The position numbers were made by a program, and so were the translations under genes. From Desulfuromonas sp. CSMB_57 (GTDB taxonomy: Bacteria; Desulfobacterota; Desulfuromonadia; Desulfuromonadales; Syntrophotaleaceae): a stretch of DNA of 64,000 bases. The notes beneath the pieces were generated by a model. The model did not search any database. It saw only the letters and a program-made list of their open reading frames with translations, and was not told where the DNA came from. The stretch lies in assembly GCF_020194955.2 (NCBI RefSeq), contig NZ_JAFCIY020000028.1:32069-96068 (forward strand). The letters are read 5' to 3'. How positions within the stretch are numbered: the first letter of the stretch is position 1; every line of letters begins with the position of its first letter. Of the stretch, positions 10,437 through 20,111 are shown in pieces.

Positions 10437-10566
10437 AATGATCACCTTGAGTTCATCGAATCGGAACAGCGTCCTGGCGGCAGCCACTGTTTCTGGTCCC
10501 TGAAATTTTGATTTTAATTAAACATGGCCGGCGGGACATGTCAACGATAACTTATTGGAGACGGGG

Positions 10567-11373
10567 ATGCACAACGAGTACCTGATGGAAAGCGAAGAAG
10601 AGGCGGTTCGGCTGGACCTGAAAACGGATCGGGCCTCGGTTCACAAACAGGCCCTGTGGGCGGGAATCAAGCCCGGTTTCCGAGTGGCGGACATCGGTTG
10701 CGGCAGCGGCAAGACCACTGCGTTTCTCCAGGAACTGGTGGCCCCCGGCGGCGGCATGGCATTGGGACTGGATGGGTCGGCGGAGCGCATAGAACATGCC
10801 CGGCGCACCTACTCCGGCAGCGGCCTGTGCTTCTGTTGTCGGGATTTTTATCAGCCTCTGGATGATTTGGGGCCTTTTGATTTCATCTGGGTGCGTTTCG
10901 TGCTTGAATATCATCGAACCCATGCCCGGGAAATCGTCGAGCGCCTGACCCGGATCCTGGCACCGGGTGGCATCCTGTGCCTCATCGATCTGGATCATAA
11001 CTGCCTGAACCATTTCGGCGCGCCGCCCAGACTGACCGACGCCATCTGCCGCATCATGCAGATACTGGAAGAGACGGCCGACTTCGATCCCTTTGCCGGT
11101 CGCAAGTTGTATTCCTACCTGTTCGATCAAGGCTACCAGTCCATCGATGTATGCATGGCGGCCCACCACCTCATCTTTGGTCAGCTGAACCAGGTTGACG
11201 GCTTCAACTGGCGCAAAAAAGTGGAGGTTGCGGTGCGCCATTCCGGCTTCGACTTCGCCGGCTATGAAGGGGGGTATGCGGAATTTTTTGAAGAATTTCA
11301 GAGCTACTTTCAGGATCCGAGGCGGTTTGTCTATACCCCGTTGATTGCCTGTCGCGGTGTCAAGCCCGGTTAG
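10567..11373 (+). CDS. Class I SAM-dependent methyltransferase
   Basis: A 268-aa protein with a Rossmann-fold methyltransferase domain. Motif I is VADIGCGSGKTTAFLQEL, the acidic loop after strand 2 is ALGLDGSAERI, motif post-II is DFYQPLDDLGPFDFIWVRF, and ILAPGGILCLIDLD follows. The substrate is unknown. The C-terminal third (GQLNQVDGFNWRKKVEV onward) has no feature I recognise. The ATG at 10567 with GGAG upstream is preferred to a TTG four codons earlier. It is divergent from the FadL gene. Confidence 0.85.
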   Translation: MHNEYLMESEEEAVRLDLKTDRASVHKQALWAGIKPGFRVADIGCGSGKTTAFLQELVAPGGGMALGLDGSAERIEHARRTYSGSGLCFCCRDFYQPLDDLGPFDFIWVRFVLEYHRTHAREIVERLTRILAPGGILCLIDLDHNCLNHFGAPPRLTDAICRIMQILEETADFDPFAGRKLYSYLFDQGYQSIDVCMAAHHLIFGQLNQVDGFNWRKKVEVAVRHSGFDFAGYEGGYAEFFEEFQSYFQDPRRFVYTPLIACRGVKPG

Positions 11374-11397
11374 CGCGGACCGTACTCCCCGTGGCCA

Positions 11398-13761
11398 TCA
11401 AAAAGCGACGCTTTGCTGATATTGGGGATCTTCCAGGCAATTTTTGACAAAGTTGAACACCGCCTCAGTAAAAATGTGGGGCGGATCGAGGAATTCGACG
11501 CCGAAGCCGATGGGCAGCGCGGCCTTGCGCCGCAAGGTGGGCCGGTTGGTCCAGGCCACCCGCCCTTTGAGGCTCACGGTCTGATGGGGTTGGGCCGGTG
11601 ACACGAAGGCGATCTGAACCGCGGATCCCTCGGGAAATTCGTTTTCGGTGGCGATATAGATGCCGCCCTTGCTGATGTTGGCGCTGGTCGCCGTTGTCTT
11701 TCGTCCTTCCTGCAGAAGAATGACTTCCGTGTGGTAAGGCACCCGGGCCGCATCGCGTTCCAGGGTCACCGAGCGGGCCGGCAGGTTGTCCGGCTGAATG
11801 CCGTATTGCTGCTTCATATAAGCAAAAAATGCTTCAATGACGCGGCCATCGAAACTCTGATCCTGGTGTTGCAGCAGTTGGTGACAGGCGATGTCCAAGG
11901 GCATGGGATCGCGGTAGTGGCGCTGTGAGGTAATGGCTTCAAAAAAGTCGGCCACTGCGATGATGCGGGCGCCCAGAGGTATTTCCTCCCCCGTCATTCC
12001 TTCCGGATAACCGCTGCCGTCCATCTTTTCGTGGTGGGCGCCGGCGATCCTCGGAACATCCCGGTAGATGCCTTCGAAATTGATCTGCTCCAGAATCTCC
12101 CGGCTTTTCGCCGCATGGGTTTTGACCAATTCGTATTCGTAATCCGTCAGCCTGCCGGGTTTTTTCAAGACGCTGTCGGGTACCGCGATTTTGCCGTAAT
12201 CGTGCAGCAGGGCCGCAACCCGGACCATTTCCGTGAAGCCGGCGTCCATGCCCAACTCCCGGCAGATACCCAGGGAATATTCGGTGACCTTTTCGGAGTG
12301 GCCGGCGGTCAGGGGGTCCCGGGCATCGATGGTGGCAGCCAATACATGCAGGATGGAGTCGAACTGTCGTTTCTGGGCTTTTAGCAGTTGTGTGTTGCGA
12401 ATGCTGACCCCGATGACCGGCGCGATGCCCATCAAAAGCGACATGTCGCTCTGAATCAGGGGCCGCTTGGTATGGATATTGTCGACGGCCAGCAGGCCGA
12501 TGGACTCGCCATCATAGATGATCGGGCAGCAGATGAACGATTTGACTCCCAGTTCCCTGGCGAACCGAAAGCTGCGCAGGGACAAATCTTCCTGGATGTC
12601 GTCGATATCATTGATCAAAAACGGCTTCTGCAGTTTGAAGGAGATGACAAAAATACCACGAGAGTTGGGCTTGTCCAGATGAAAGGCCGTGCGCTGCAGT
12701 TTCTGGCGCAGTTCCGTGGAATACCCATATCCGGCTTTGTAGGTCAGCCGAGAGCGGTCGTCGGAGGCCAGGAGAATCAGCCCCCGATCGAAATCCAGCC
12801 GGTTCTGCAGGGTGGCCACGACCCGATTCAGAAGCAGATCCACCTCGTTGTTGTTTTGATCGGGCGGCTTGATTTTGCTCAGATCCGTGTGCCGGCTGAT
12901 GGCCCGGCCGATTTCATTGGCCAGCAGGGCGTTGTTGTAGCTGGTCTTGATCTGGTTGATGGTCTGGTCCGAAGAATCGTGGATGTTTTTCAAGCTGTTG
13001 AAAACATCCCTTTTTTCATGTCGCTCAATCAACAGGGACAGGAATAGAAAAAGTAGCGCCACCAAGGGGATGGCGGGCGTCAGAAGGTTTCCCCGGCCCG
13101 TGAACCAGAGTATGGCGGCCGACGGACCCAGGAACAGCAGGAACAATTTTCGCAGGTTCCTCAATTGCTGGGCCCGTGATTTGGCCCAACTGATGCGGTA
13201 GACACAGGAATTGCCGCCTTTGAACACGCATTCTGTGTGCGTGATGGTCGGCGGCATCTTGTTGAACATCATGACGATGGCTTCAAAAAAGCCCATGCGG
13301 TTTTCGCACTGAAAGGGCTTTTCCTCCACCCCGTCCCGTGGTGTCACGGTCAGTTGGACTTCGTTGGGGCCGATGGCCTCCGATTCGTAGATGGCGGATT
13401 TGACCAGGTTGGAGGTCGCCTGGCGGATCAGTTTGAAGGCATTGGCCGGACCCATCAGACCGAGGGCATATTGGCGCATGATGCCCAAGGCATCCGGCGA
13501 GGCCGCATACCGCCCGGCCTCCCTGGCGATGTGCGGATTGCCTGTGGCCTGGACCAGTTTTTCATAAAACCGGTCCACCTGATCCTGCGTCAGCCAATGC
13601 CCCTGATCGGCAACTTCATAGGGCTTGATGTTGGCGTAGCTTAATATGTCGTTGGCGTTAATCTGGGGATATTTTTTTTTGAGCAGCTTAAGATATACGT
13701 CTATCAGGCGACTGTTGTAGAGTTGGCTTTTCCCCAAAGAATTCGTCGCCATAGCCGCCAT
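11398..13761 (-). CDS. HD-GYP c-di-GMP phosphodiesterase with sensory, GAF and PilZ domains
   Basis: A protein of about 787 aa. Residues 1-195 are a helical sensory region ending in ECVFKGGNSCVYRISW, similar in style to AraC-ligand/V4R modules (tentative). Two hydrophobic segments follow (about 203-246). A GAF domain spans about 300-460. The HD-GYP domain (about 465-640) has the catalytic LLHDYGKIAVPD and HHEKMDGSGYPEG motifs intact. A C-terminal PilZ domain starts near RVPYHTEVI. It should degrade c-di-GMP to pGpG or GMP while its PilZ part senses c-di-GMP. The start is uncertain: ATG at 13761 or 13752, neither with a strong ribosome site. Paralogue at 16022-18304. Confidence 0.9.
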   Translation of the reverse strand: MAAMATNSLGKSQLYNSRLIDVYLKLLKKKYPQINANDILSYANIKPYEVADQGHWLTQDQVDRFYEKLVQATGNPHIAREAGRYAASPDALGIMRQYALGLMGPANAFKLIRQATSNLVKSAIYESEAIGPNEVQLTVTPRDGVEEKPFQCENRMGFFEAIVMMFNKMPPTITHTECVFKGGNSCVYRISWAKSRAQQLRNLRKLFLLFLGPSAAILWFTGRGNLLTPAIPLVALLFLFLSLLIERHEKRDVFNSLKNIHDSSDQTINQIKTSYNNALLANEIGRAISRHTDLSKIKPPDQNNNEVDLLLNRVVATLQNRLDFDRGLILLASDDRSRLTYKAGYGYSTELRQKLQRTAFHLDKPNSRGIFVISFKLQKPFLINDIDDIQEDLSLRSFRFARELGVKSFICCPIIYDGESIGLLAVDNIHTKRPLIQSDMSLLMGIAPVIGVSIRNTQLLKAQKRQFDSILHVLAATIDARDPLTAGHSEKVTEYSLGICRELGMDAGFTEMVRVAALLHDYGKIAVPDSVLKKPGRLTDYEYELVKTHAAKSREILEQINFEGIYRDVPRIAGAHHEKMDGSGYPEGMTGEEIPLGARIIAVADFFEAITSQRHYRDPMPLDIACHQLLQHQDQSFDGRVIEAFFAYMKQQYGIQPDNLPARSVTLERDAARVPYHTEVILLQEGRKTTATSANISKGGIYIATENEFPEGSAVQIAFVSPAQPHQTVSLKGRVAWTNRPTLRRKAALPIGFGVEFLDPPHIFTEAVFNFVKNCLEDPQYQQSVAF

Positions 13762-13788
13762 TAACGGTTGCAAAAAGAAAAGGACATT

Positions 13789-15831
13789 TTACATCTCACC
13801 TATCAACATATTACAGAACTCGAAATATTTATCAAGATACTGTAAATTTAAAATCCATAAATTATAAAATTTTTCAATGTCAATATCCAACTGCTGTGCA
13901 ATGTGGGAAGGGTAGAGAAGAACAGGCATTTCGCCGCGACCATACTTTATGCAGAGAGTGGATAACGTAAATTTCAGGATTGCAGGAGACAGATGGTCCG
14001 CCTCGAGCACAAATACTTTAAAGCAGTTGGTTAAGTCGGACATATTCAGGCCAAAATCGGCCACGGTAACCACAATAACACAGATGACCCGACCATTCTT
14101 TCTTAAAGAAAAAATATGGCGTTCTCGTTTCAGGCCGATTTTTTGGTATTCTTCGGATAATTCAATATCACCATTATTATTTATTTCGAGATCGAGAGCG
14201 TGGACGATAAGGCCTTTTGAGTAATGTCCGATAAAGAGTTTCAGTTCTTCCAGATCGTAATTGCTTGCACGGGAAAACTCCAAGTTTTCTGTGTTGGGTA
14301 TTTGGTTAATATAATCGTTTTTAAAGTGAAAATAGGCAAATTTATCGATGGAGCAGCCATTATTGTCATTGATAAAATTGCAAACTCCGCCAAAGACCTT
14401 GTTGGGAAACCTGTTTTCAGGACGAAAATAGCAAAAAACAAAATTGAGGTGCGCCGAAAAAAGGTGGTGTACTTCATTCACATAGCGACTGATTTGTTGA
14501 AGAACGATTATGCCGCCCTTTTTTGCTGCGCGTTTTTGGGAAGCATGATGATGGATCATCCATGAATTCTTGTAAAACCGAATCATGGCCATGTGGGCCA
14601 GGATGTTGCCGTTCTTCTGGTAAATGAAGTGTCGGGAAATGCTCGGCGTGCTGTTGTAGATCTTGCGATAGGTTTCCTTCAGAGTGTCCTTGTTTTCCTG
14701 GATGAAATGGTATTTCTGCGGGTAGACGAATCCGGTCTCGAAGAAGAACAGCCATAATTTGTCGAGGTTGACCCGATTGCAGACAAAAGAGTTGTTGTCG
14801 TTGGCTTGCTGGAGCATGGAAAGCAGGGAAATTTGATCGTCCATGCTCATGTCCAGGATTGCCAGGCCCGATCGCGCCAACAGATGGTCGTTGCTGGTGT
14901 GACTGTCCAGGTAGATGACCTGTGCCTTGCACTTCAGGACCACGTTGGTGACGAAACTGATTTCCGCCAACGGAATGATCATGCCAGGCAACAGGCAGGC
15001 ATTGGCCATTTCTTCGTGGACGGAGAATCCGGAACCCGAAATATCCTGAACTTGTAAAAAGATCGCTTCATTCGTCAACGGATGGGTGAAGGAAAACGTG
15101 GGTGACGGCGATAGGTGCTGCCTTTTGCTGCGGAACGTCTTTGGCTTGTAGCGTTGAATGTTATTTCGGACCGGTGCCAGAATAAAACTGCGTTCATTCA
15201 GGTCCTGGGAATGTTTAACAATTTGGCAATCCCCTGAAAATATGATTTCACAGCCCTTTTTTAACACAATGGTTACAGGGCATTGCGCATTGATCCAGTG
15301 AAGCGGTTCGTTGCCTGATTTATCAATCATTATGTGCAAGGCGATGGAGGAGAAATCCATCAGATCACCATGAAAAATGACTCCATTCTGAATCAATTTG
15401 ACGTTAATCAAATTGCTTTTATGTCGCTGAAACTTTCTTGAACTATGCTGAAAGCAGTGGGCCGGCACGGCAAAACGAACAAATTCATTATTCAGATCTA
15501 AAATATCCGGTGTGGCGTAATAGGTATTGGTCCCGTCCGGAATGATTATTTCCTTGAATCGGTAGGATCGAATTTTTTCCAGGATATTCTCGATGCCTTG
15601 CCAGTGACAGGTCAGGGAGTTGTCAGTGCAGGGTTGTGGGCGCAGTGAAAAGAATATTTCCTTGGGATAGCGAAGGTGCTCGAAACAGGCAATAGCAGTT
15701 CGATCCTGAAAGTTCAGATAGTTAATCTTGTTGATAAAAAATTTCTTGTCGAAAACCATGGCGGGCCGATGCCTATCCGTAGGATCTTCGGTGCTGGCAA
15801 CGCGTTGATCGGCAGCCTGAGGGTGCTCCAT
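13789..15831 (-). CDS. PilZ-domain protein of 680 aa, AT-rich
   Basis: A large protein with at least one likely PilZ region: residues about 110-225 contain FQRHKSNLINVKLIQ, and about 255-350 contain IFLQVQDISGSGFSVHEE, the latter fitting the D/NxSxxG part of PilZ. The C-terminal half is alpha/beta and holds QRAAKKGGIIVLQQISRYVN and LRKNGRVICVIVVTVADFG, which may be a GNAT-like acyltransferase fold (weak). There are no membrane spans. The ATG at 15831 is preferred over a GTG 12 codons earlier because GGAG lies before it. Base composition is strikingly AT-rich against its neighbours, a sign of separate origin. It sits between two HD-GYP/PilZ paralogues. Confidence 0.75.
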   Translation of the reverse strand: MEHPQAADQRVASTEDPTDRHRPAMVFDKKFFINKINYLNFQDRTAIACFEHLRYPKEIFFSLRPQPCTDNSLTCHWQGIENILEKIRSYRFKEIIIPDGTNTYYATPDILDLNNEFVRFAVPAHCFQHSSRKFQRHKSNLINVKLIQNGVIFHGDLMDFSSIALHIMIDKSGNEPLHWINAQCPVTIVLKKGCEIIFSGDCQIVKHSQDLNERSFILAPVRNNIQRYKPKTFRSKRQHLSPSPTFSFTHPLTNEAIFLQVQDISGSGFSVHEEMANACLLPGMIIPLAEISFVTNVVLKCKAQVIYLDSHTSNDHLLARSGLAILDMSMDDQISLLSMLQQANDNNSFVCNRVNLDKLWLFFFETGFVYPQKYHFIQENKDTLKETYRKIYNSTPSISRHFIYQKNGNILAHMAMIRFYKNSWMIHHHASQKRAAKKGGIIVLQQISRYVNEVHHLFSAHLNFVFCYFRPENRFPNKVFGGVCNFINDNNGCSIDKFAYFHFKNDYINQIPNTENLEFSRASNYDLEELKLFIGHYSKGLIVHALDLEINNNGDIELSEEYQKIGLKRERHIFSLRKNGRVICVIVVTVADFGLNMSDLTNCFKVFVLEADHLSPAILKFTLSTLCIKYGRGEMPVLLYPSHIAQQLDIDIEKFYNLWILNLQYLDKYFEFCNMLIGEM

Positions 15832-16021
15832 TGCTTCTCCATCAAAACAACCGCAAAAACAGTTCACGTCAATGGGAGGGGCGCTGCTCCCGTTGCCGGT
15901 CTGGTTCCGGTCTTCGGCAGGGTTCGTTTCAAGGGAGCATGCCGCAAAAATAGTCGACCATCAACCCGGATCTGTCAAGGCCTTTTGACGGGTTGTTGAA
16001 AAACCAGAGCCTTCCACCCGG

Positions 16022-18304
16022 TCAGTGGTGGGTCAATGGGGCGCAGCTTTGGGTGAATTGGGCGAGATGCTGCAGGACCCGTCGCGGCAGGTTGGTGAAC
16101 TCCACGCCAAATCCGACCGGAAAGGAAATTTTGCGGGGCGTCCGGCCCTGATTCAGCCAGACCACTCGCCCGCCGGTTTCGAGAATATGGGTTGGTTTGT
16201 CGGGAAGAAAAAAGGCCAGTTTGAGTTCCAGTCCCTGTCGGACCTGAGCTTGACTGGCCACGAAGATGCCTCGCAGGCTGACATCGGAACTGGTTCCGAT
16301 GAGGGTGTTGCCGTTGATTTCACAGACTACCGGGGTGCGGCAGGGGATCCGGATACTTGCACGCTCGGGTTGGGCGTCGCCCAAGGTCATGGCACGAAAC
16401 TGGTCGGGAAAGGCCTTTTGGTAATAATCCAGGAAGGCTTCGACGACACGCGGATCGAGGCGGCAGAGACTTTCCTCCTGCAGAGCCTTATAAGCAATGG
16501 CCGGCGGCATGGGCCCCCGGTAATGACGCTGGGCGGTGACGGCTTCAAAAAAATCCGCTACGGCGATGATTTTTGCGCCGATGGGAATGTCGCCGTGATG
16601 CAGACCCCGCGGGTAGCCGCTGCCGTCCATTTTCTCATGGTGGGCTCCGGCCAGCGCCGGTACGCCGCGATAGATGCCGTCAAAACCGATTTCTTGCAGA
16701 ATCTGCTCGCTGTGCAGGGCATGAGTCCGGACAATCTCCCGTTCTTCCGGGGTCAGGGTTCCGGCTTTTTTGAGAATGGCGTCGGGCACCGCAATCTTGC
16801 CATAGTCGTGCAACAGGGCCGCGACCCGCACCATTTCCGTGTATTCGGTGGAAAGACCCAATTCCCGGCAGATGCCTTGGGAGTAGGCCGTGACCCGGGT
16901 GGAGTGGCCGCTGGTCATGGGATCGCGGGCATCGATGGTGGCTGCCAGGACCTGCAGCATGGAATCGAATTGCCGACTGCATGAGGTCAATAGCTGGGCA
17001 TTGTTGAGGCTGGCGCCGATGACATTGGCCAGTCCCTCCGTCAGGCGCAGATCGCCCTGGGTCAGGCGGCGACCGGAACGCAGGCTGTCCACGACGAGCA
17101 GGCCGTTGGCCCGGCCATCGCAGGTTATGGGGCAGCAGAGCAGGGATTGGCTGCCGGTGCGAACAAAGAATTGCAAACTGGCGGGAGGCAGGCCCGGCGG
17201 CGGGTTGTCGACGTCCGCCACCAGAATGCCCCGCCGGGAAGTGAAGGTCTGCCGCAGAAGGTCTGGTTCCGGTTGTTCATCCAGCAATACCGTGGTGCCC
17301 TGCAGCAGGGCCTTGATGGTCGGGTCGTATCCGAATCCGGCCCGAAAAAGCAATATCCTGCGTGCCGGATCGACCAGCAGAATCATGCCGCGGTCAAAAG
17401 CCAGGCGTTTGTTCAGGGTTTGGGCAACACTGTCGAGCAGGTCTTCAAGGCAGGTTTTGTTGCTGGTCGTTTCGGCGATTTCATTGAGGAGCAGGGCATT
17501 GTTGTAGTTATGATTGATCTGCTCGACCAAGGCTTCGCTGGTGGAACGCAGGTGGTCGATACTGCGAACCAGGCGTTTTTTGTTGAGATGGGAGGCTACG
17601 AGATCCAGGAGCAGGGTGCTTCCGACGGTAAGGGGGAGGACATGAAACAGAGCCCATTGCGGGTCCATGGTGGCTGCGGCTCCCGGCAGCAGCACTGCCA
17701 GGGGCACCACCCGGGCTTTTAGTTTCTGGAGCTTTTCTGCCAGGGAGGGCTGCCAGCGAACCAGATAGCGGCATTGCTGTCGCCCATGGTGGAGGCAGTC
17801 CGGATGCTCGACCTGGGCCAGATCCAGGTTGAAAAGGAAGGTCAGCGCCTCCAGCAGGCCGAGCCGAAACTGACAGTCGTAGGGTGCTTCCGCCGCATGG
17901 GCTTCGTGCACCGTGGTAATTTCAACCAGATTCGGAGCCAGTTGCCGGGCCTTGAGCCGCACCCCGCGGGTCAGGCCGGCGGCAATTCTGGGGAGGGCTT
18001 TAAGGGCGCTCAGCGGAGAAGTGCTGCTGTCGATGAGGTGGTGGGAGACCCGAAACACTTCTTCGGAAGCGGCGAAACTTCCAGCCTCTTTGGCCAATTG
18101 CGCCAGGCCGCTGGCGTGTTGCAGGGCCTGGTAGAATACTTCGAATTGGCAGCGAGTGAACCAGTGACGGCGATCCGCGACCTGAGTCGCGCTGATCCCC
18201 GCTACGTCGAGCAGGTCTTGAAGATTTATGGCGGGAAATTTGTGCTGGAAGAAGCGAATGTAGTGGGCAACGATACGACTGTTGTAGAGCTTCTCATGGC
18301 TCAT
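16022..18304 (-). CDS. HD-GYP c-di-GMP phosphodiesterase with GAF and PilZ domains, paralogue
   Basis: A 760-aa paralogue of the protein at 11398-13761 with the same layout. The N-terminal sensory region starts MSHEKLYNSRIVAHYIRFF and ends with a Cys-xx-Gly-xxx-Cys motif (CLHHGRQQCRYLVRW). A hydrophobic pair follows (about 190-235), then GAF (about 285-440), HD-GYP with LLHDYGKIAVPD and HHEKMDGSGYPRG, and a C-terminal PilZ domain (IRIPCRTPVVCEING onward). Catalytic residues are intact, so active c-di-GMP hydrolysis is likely. The shared KLYNSR/QLYNSR start and domain order show a duplication, now separated by the AT-rich PilZ gene. Confidence 0.92.
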   Translation of the reverse strand: MSHEKLYNSRIVAHYIRFFQHKFPAINLQDLLDVAGISATQVADRRHWFTRCQFEVFYQALQHASGLAQLAKEAGSFAASEEVFRVSHHLIDSSTSPLSALKALPRIAAGLTRGVRLKARQLAPNLVEITTVHEAHAAEAPYDCQFRLGLLEALTFLFNLDLAQVEHPDCLHHGRQQCRYLVRWQPSLAEKLQKLKARVVPLAVLLPGAAATMDPQWALFHVLPLTVGSTLLLDLVASHLNKKRLVRSIDHLRSTSEALVEQINHNYNNALLLNEIAETTSNKTCLEDLLDSVAQTLNKRLAFDRGMILLVDPARRILLFRAGFGYDPTIKALLQGTTVLLDEQPEPDLLRQTFTSRRGILVADVDNPPPGLPPASLQFFVRTGSQSLLCCPITCDGRANGLLVVDSLRSGRRLTQGDLRLTEGLANVIGASLNNAQLLTSCSRQFDSMLQVLAATIDARDPMTSGHSTRVTAYSQGICRELGLSTEYTEMVRVAALLHDYGKIAVPDAILKKAGTLTPEEREIVRTHALHSEQILQEIGFDGIYRGVPALAGAHHEKMDGSGYPRGLHHGDIPIGAKIIAVADFFEAVTAQRHYRGPMPPAIAYKALQEESLCRLDPRVVEAFLDYYQKAFPDQFRAMTLGDAQPERASIRIPCRTPVVCEINGNTLIGTSSDVSLRGIFVASQAQVRQGLELKLAFFLPDKPTHILETGGRVVWLNQGRTPRKISFPVGFGVEFTNLPRRVLQHLAQFTQSCAPLTHH

Positions 18305-18535
18305 CGCGGTTCGCTTCCGGAAGATTGGATGGCAAAGCTCTGCCGTCGACCTTTACTGCCCTGCACCGGCATGTTTTGTCGTTTTTTCAATGTCCGACGT
18401 CGGGACGGAGTGGATGCTAATCAAGCTTGACGTCGAAATTGTGACAATTTCCAGCCTGTTGGTCAAGAACAAAAATTAGAATACCGATCAGATGATCGTA
18501 AAAGGGTGGGATTTCAGGTGGCCATAGCCGTCGGG

Positions 18536-18601
18536 CCCGGCTAGTGCAGGGGGCCGTCCAGGTCACAAAGCCGTGAACCTGGGTGGCTGCCAATAGCCGG
18601 G
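18536..18601. other. Structured inverted repeat after rarA, possible small RNA
   Basis: The 298-bp gap between the HD-GYP gene and rarA has no gene I can support. Its rarA-side end contains an 8-bp arm CCCGGCTA (18536-18543) paired with 18594-18601, a second helix GCAG/CTGC inside it, and an inner hairpin (18558-18582) whose arms CCAGGTCAC and GTGAACCTGG pair. Together they would fold into a compact RNA of about 66 nt on either strand. No T-run follows, so it is not a plain terminator. It could be a terminator remnant or part of a noncoding RNA; I cannot place it in a known family. Confidence 0.35.
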
Positions 18602-18602
18602 T

Positions 18603-19949
18603 TTATTTGCCGGTTTCCGAATCGTCCCCTTGGGCAGAGGTGGCAGGGCGGGAGGAAGCCTGCTGCCGATTCAGGAATTCGCCCATGCGTTGTTCGTAGC
18701 CTCGCTGGTTGAGGGCCACGAAGCGGCGGCCCCGCAGAGCATCGGGCAGATAGTGCTGGGCGACCAGGGCGTCCGGATGGTCGTGGGGATATTGGTAGCC
18801 GTCGCCGTATCCCAGTTCTTTCATCAGCCCGGTGGGCGCATTGCGCAGGTGCAGCGGCACGGGCAGGGCGCCGCTGCGACGAACTTCGGCCAAAGCACGG
18901 TCGATGGCCAGGTAGGCAGCGTTGCTTTTGGGAGCGCAGGCCAGATAGACGGCAGCCTGGGCAAGGGGGATGCGGCCCTCCGGCATGCCGATGAAGTGCA
19001 GCGCCTGTTGGGTGGCGACGGCCAGTTGCAGGCCGCGTGGATCGGCGTTCCCGACATCTTCGGCGGCAAAGATGATCATCCTGCGGATGATGAACAGGGG
19101 ATCCTCGCCGGCTTCGATCATGCGTGCCAGCCAATAGATGGCCGCATCCGGATCGGATCCGCGCAGGCTTTTGATGAAGGCCGAGATGACGTTGTAATGC
19201 TCCTCGGCGCCTTTGTCGTAGAGCAGCCCGCGTTTTTGCAGGGCTTCCCGGACCGCCCCGATGCGGATGGCATCCTGGCCGGTGCTGAGGGTGGCGGCGA
19301 TTTCCAGGGTGTTGAGGGCCACCCGGGCATCTCCATGGGCCTGGCCGGCCAGGAACTCCAAGGCGTCGTCCTCCGTGGCAGGGAAGCGTCCGGCAAGCCC
19401 GCGGGGGTCCGCCAGGGCTCTCTGCAGCAGCAACTTGATGTCTTCCGCAGCCAGAGGCTGCAACACGAAAACCCGGGAGCGGGACAGCAGGGCCGCGTTG
19501 ACTTCGAAGGACGGGTTTTCGGTCGTTGCCCCGATGAGAATGATATCGCCCCGTTCCACATAGGGGAGAAAGGCATCCTGCTGGGCCTTGTTGAAGCGGT
19601 GGATTTCATCGACGAACAGCAGGGTCTTGCGATTGTGATAGGCCCGCTCTTCGCGGGCCTGGCGGACGATGTCCCGGATTTCCTTGATGCCTTGCAGCAC
19701 GGCGGAAAAGAACACGAAGCGGCTGTTGGTGGAGCCGGCGATGACCTGGCCCAGGGTGGTTTTGCCGGTTCCCGGGGGGCCCCAGAAGATCACCGAGGCG
19801 ACCTGATCGGCTTCGATCAGGGTGCGCAGAATTTTCCCCGGCCCCAGCAGGTGCTGCTGGCCAACCATCTCTTCGAGGGTGCGTGGCCGCAACCGCTCCG
19901 CCAAGGGGGCATGGCCTGATCCCTTTGTTGCTGCATCGAAAAGATCCAC
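18603..19949 (-). CDS. rarA: Replication-associated recombination protein RarA (MgsA)
   Basis: A 448-aa AAA+ ATPase that acts at stalled replication forks. It shows [21 protein letters not shown], Walker [14 protein letters not shown], Walker [21 protein letters not shown], sensor [18 protein letters not shown], and the C-terminal tetramerisation region ([30 protein letters not shown]). The GTG at 19949 is chosen because GGGGAG lies before it; a GTG 21 codons upstream is possible. It is followed by structured noncoding DNA and faces nadK divergently. Confidence 0.95.
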   Translation of the reverse strand: MDLFDAATKGSGHAPLAERLRPRTLEEMVGQQHLLGPGKILRTLIEADQVASVIFWGPPGTGKTTLGQVIAGSTNSRFVFFSAVLQGIKEIRDIVRQAREERAYHNRKTLLFVDEIHRFNKAQQDAFLPYVERGDIILIGATTENPSFEVNAALLSRSRVFVLQPLAAEDIKLLLQRALADPRGLAGRFPATEDDALEFLAGQAHGDARVALNTLEIAATLSTGQDAIRIGAVREALQKRGLLYDKGAEEHYNVISAFIKSLRGSDPDAAIYWLARMIEAGEDPLFIIRRMIIFAAEDVGNADPRGLQLAVATQQALHFIGMPEGRIPLAQAAVYLACAPKSNAAYLAIDRALAEVRRSGALPVPLHLRNAPTGLMKELGYGDGYQYPHDHPDALVAQHYLPDALRGRRFVALNQRGYEQRMGEFLNRQQASSRPATSAQGDDSETGK

Positions 19950-20111
19950 GTCGCTCCCCGTTGTAGACACCGAAATCCGCTGCTCCGAATGTAGCACAGG
20001 TGCCCCGTGCACTCAACTGTTTATCCCGCTAAGTTCTTGAAAGTGATGGACTTTGCCGGTTCGGTGTGATAGGTTTTCGCCAGATTGAAGCGGCTTTTCG
20101 GAGAGAATGTC

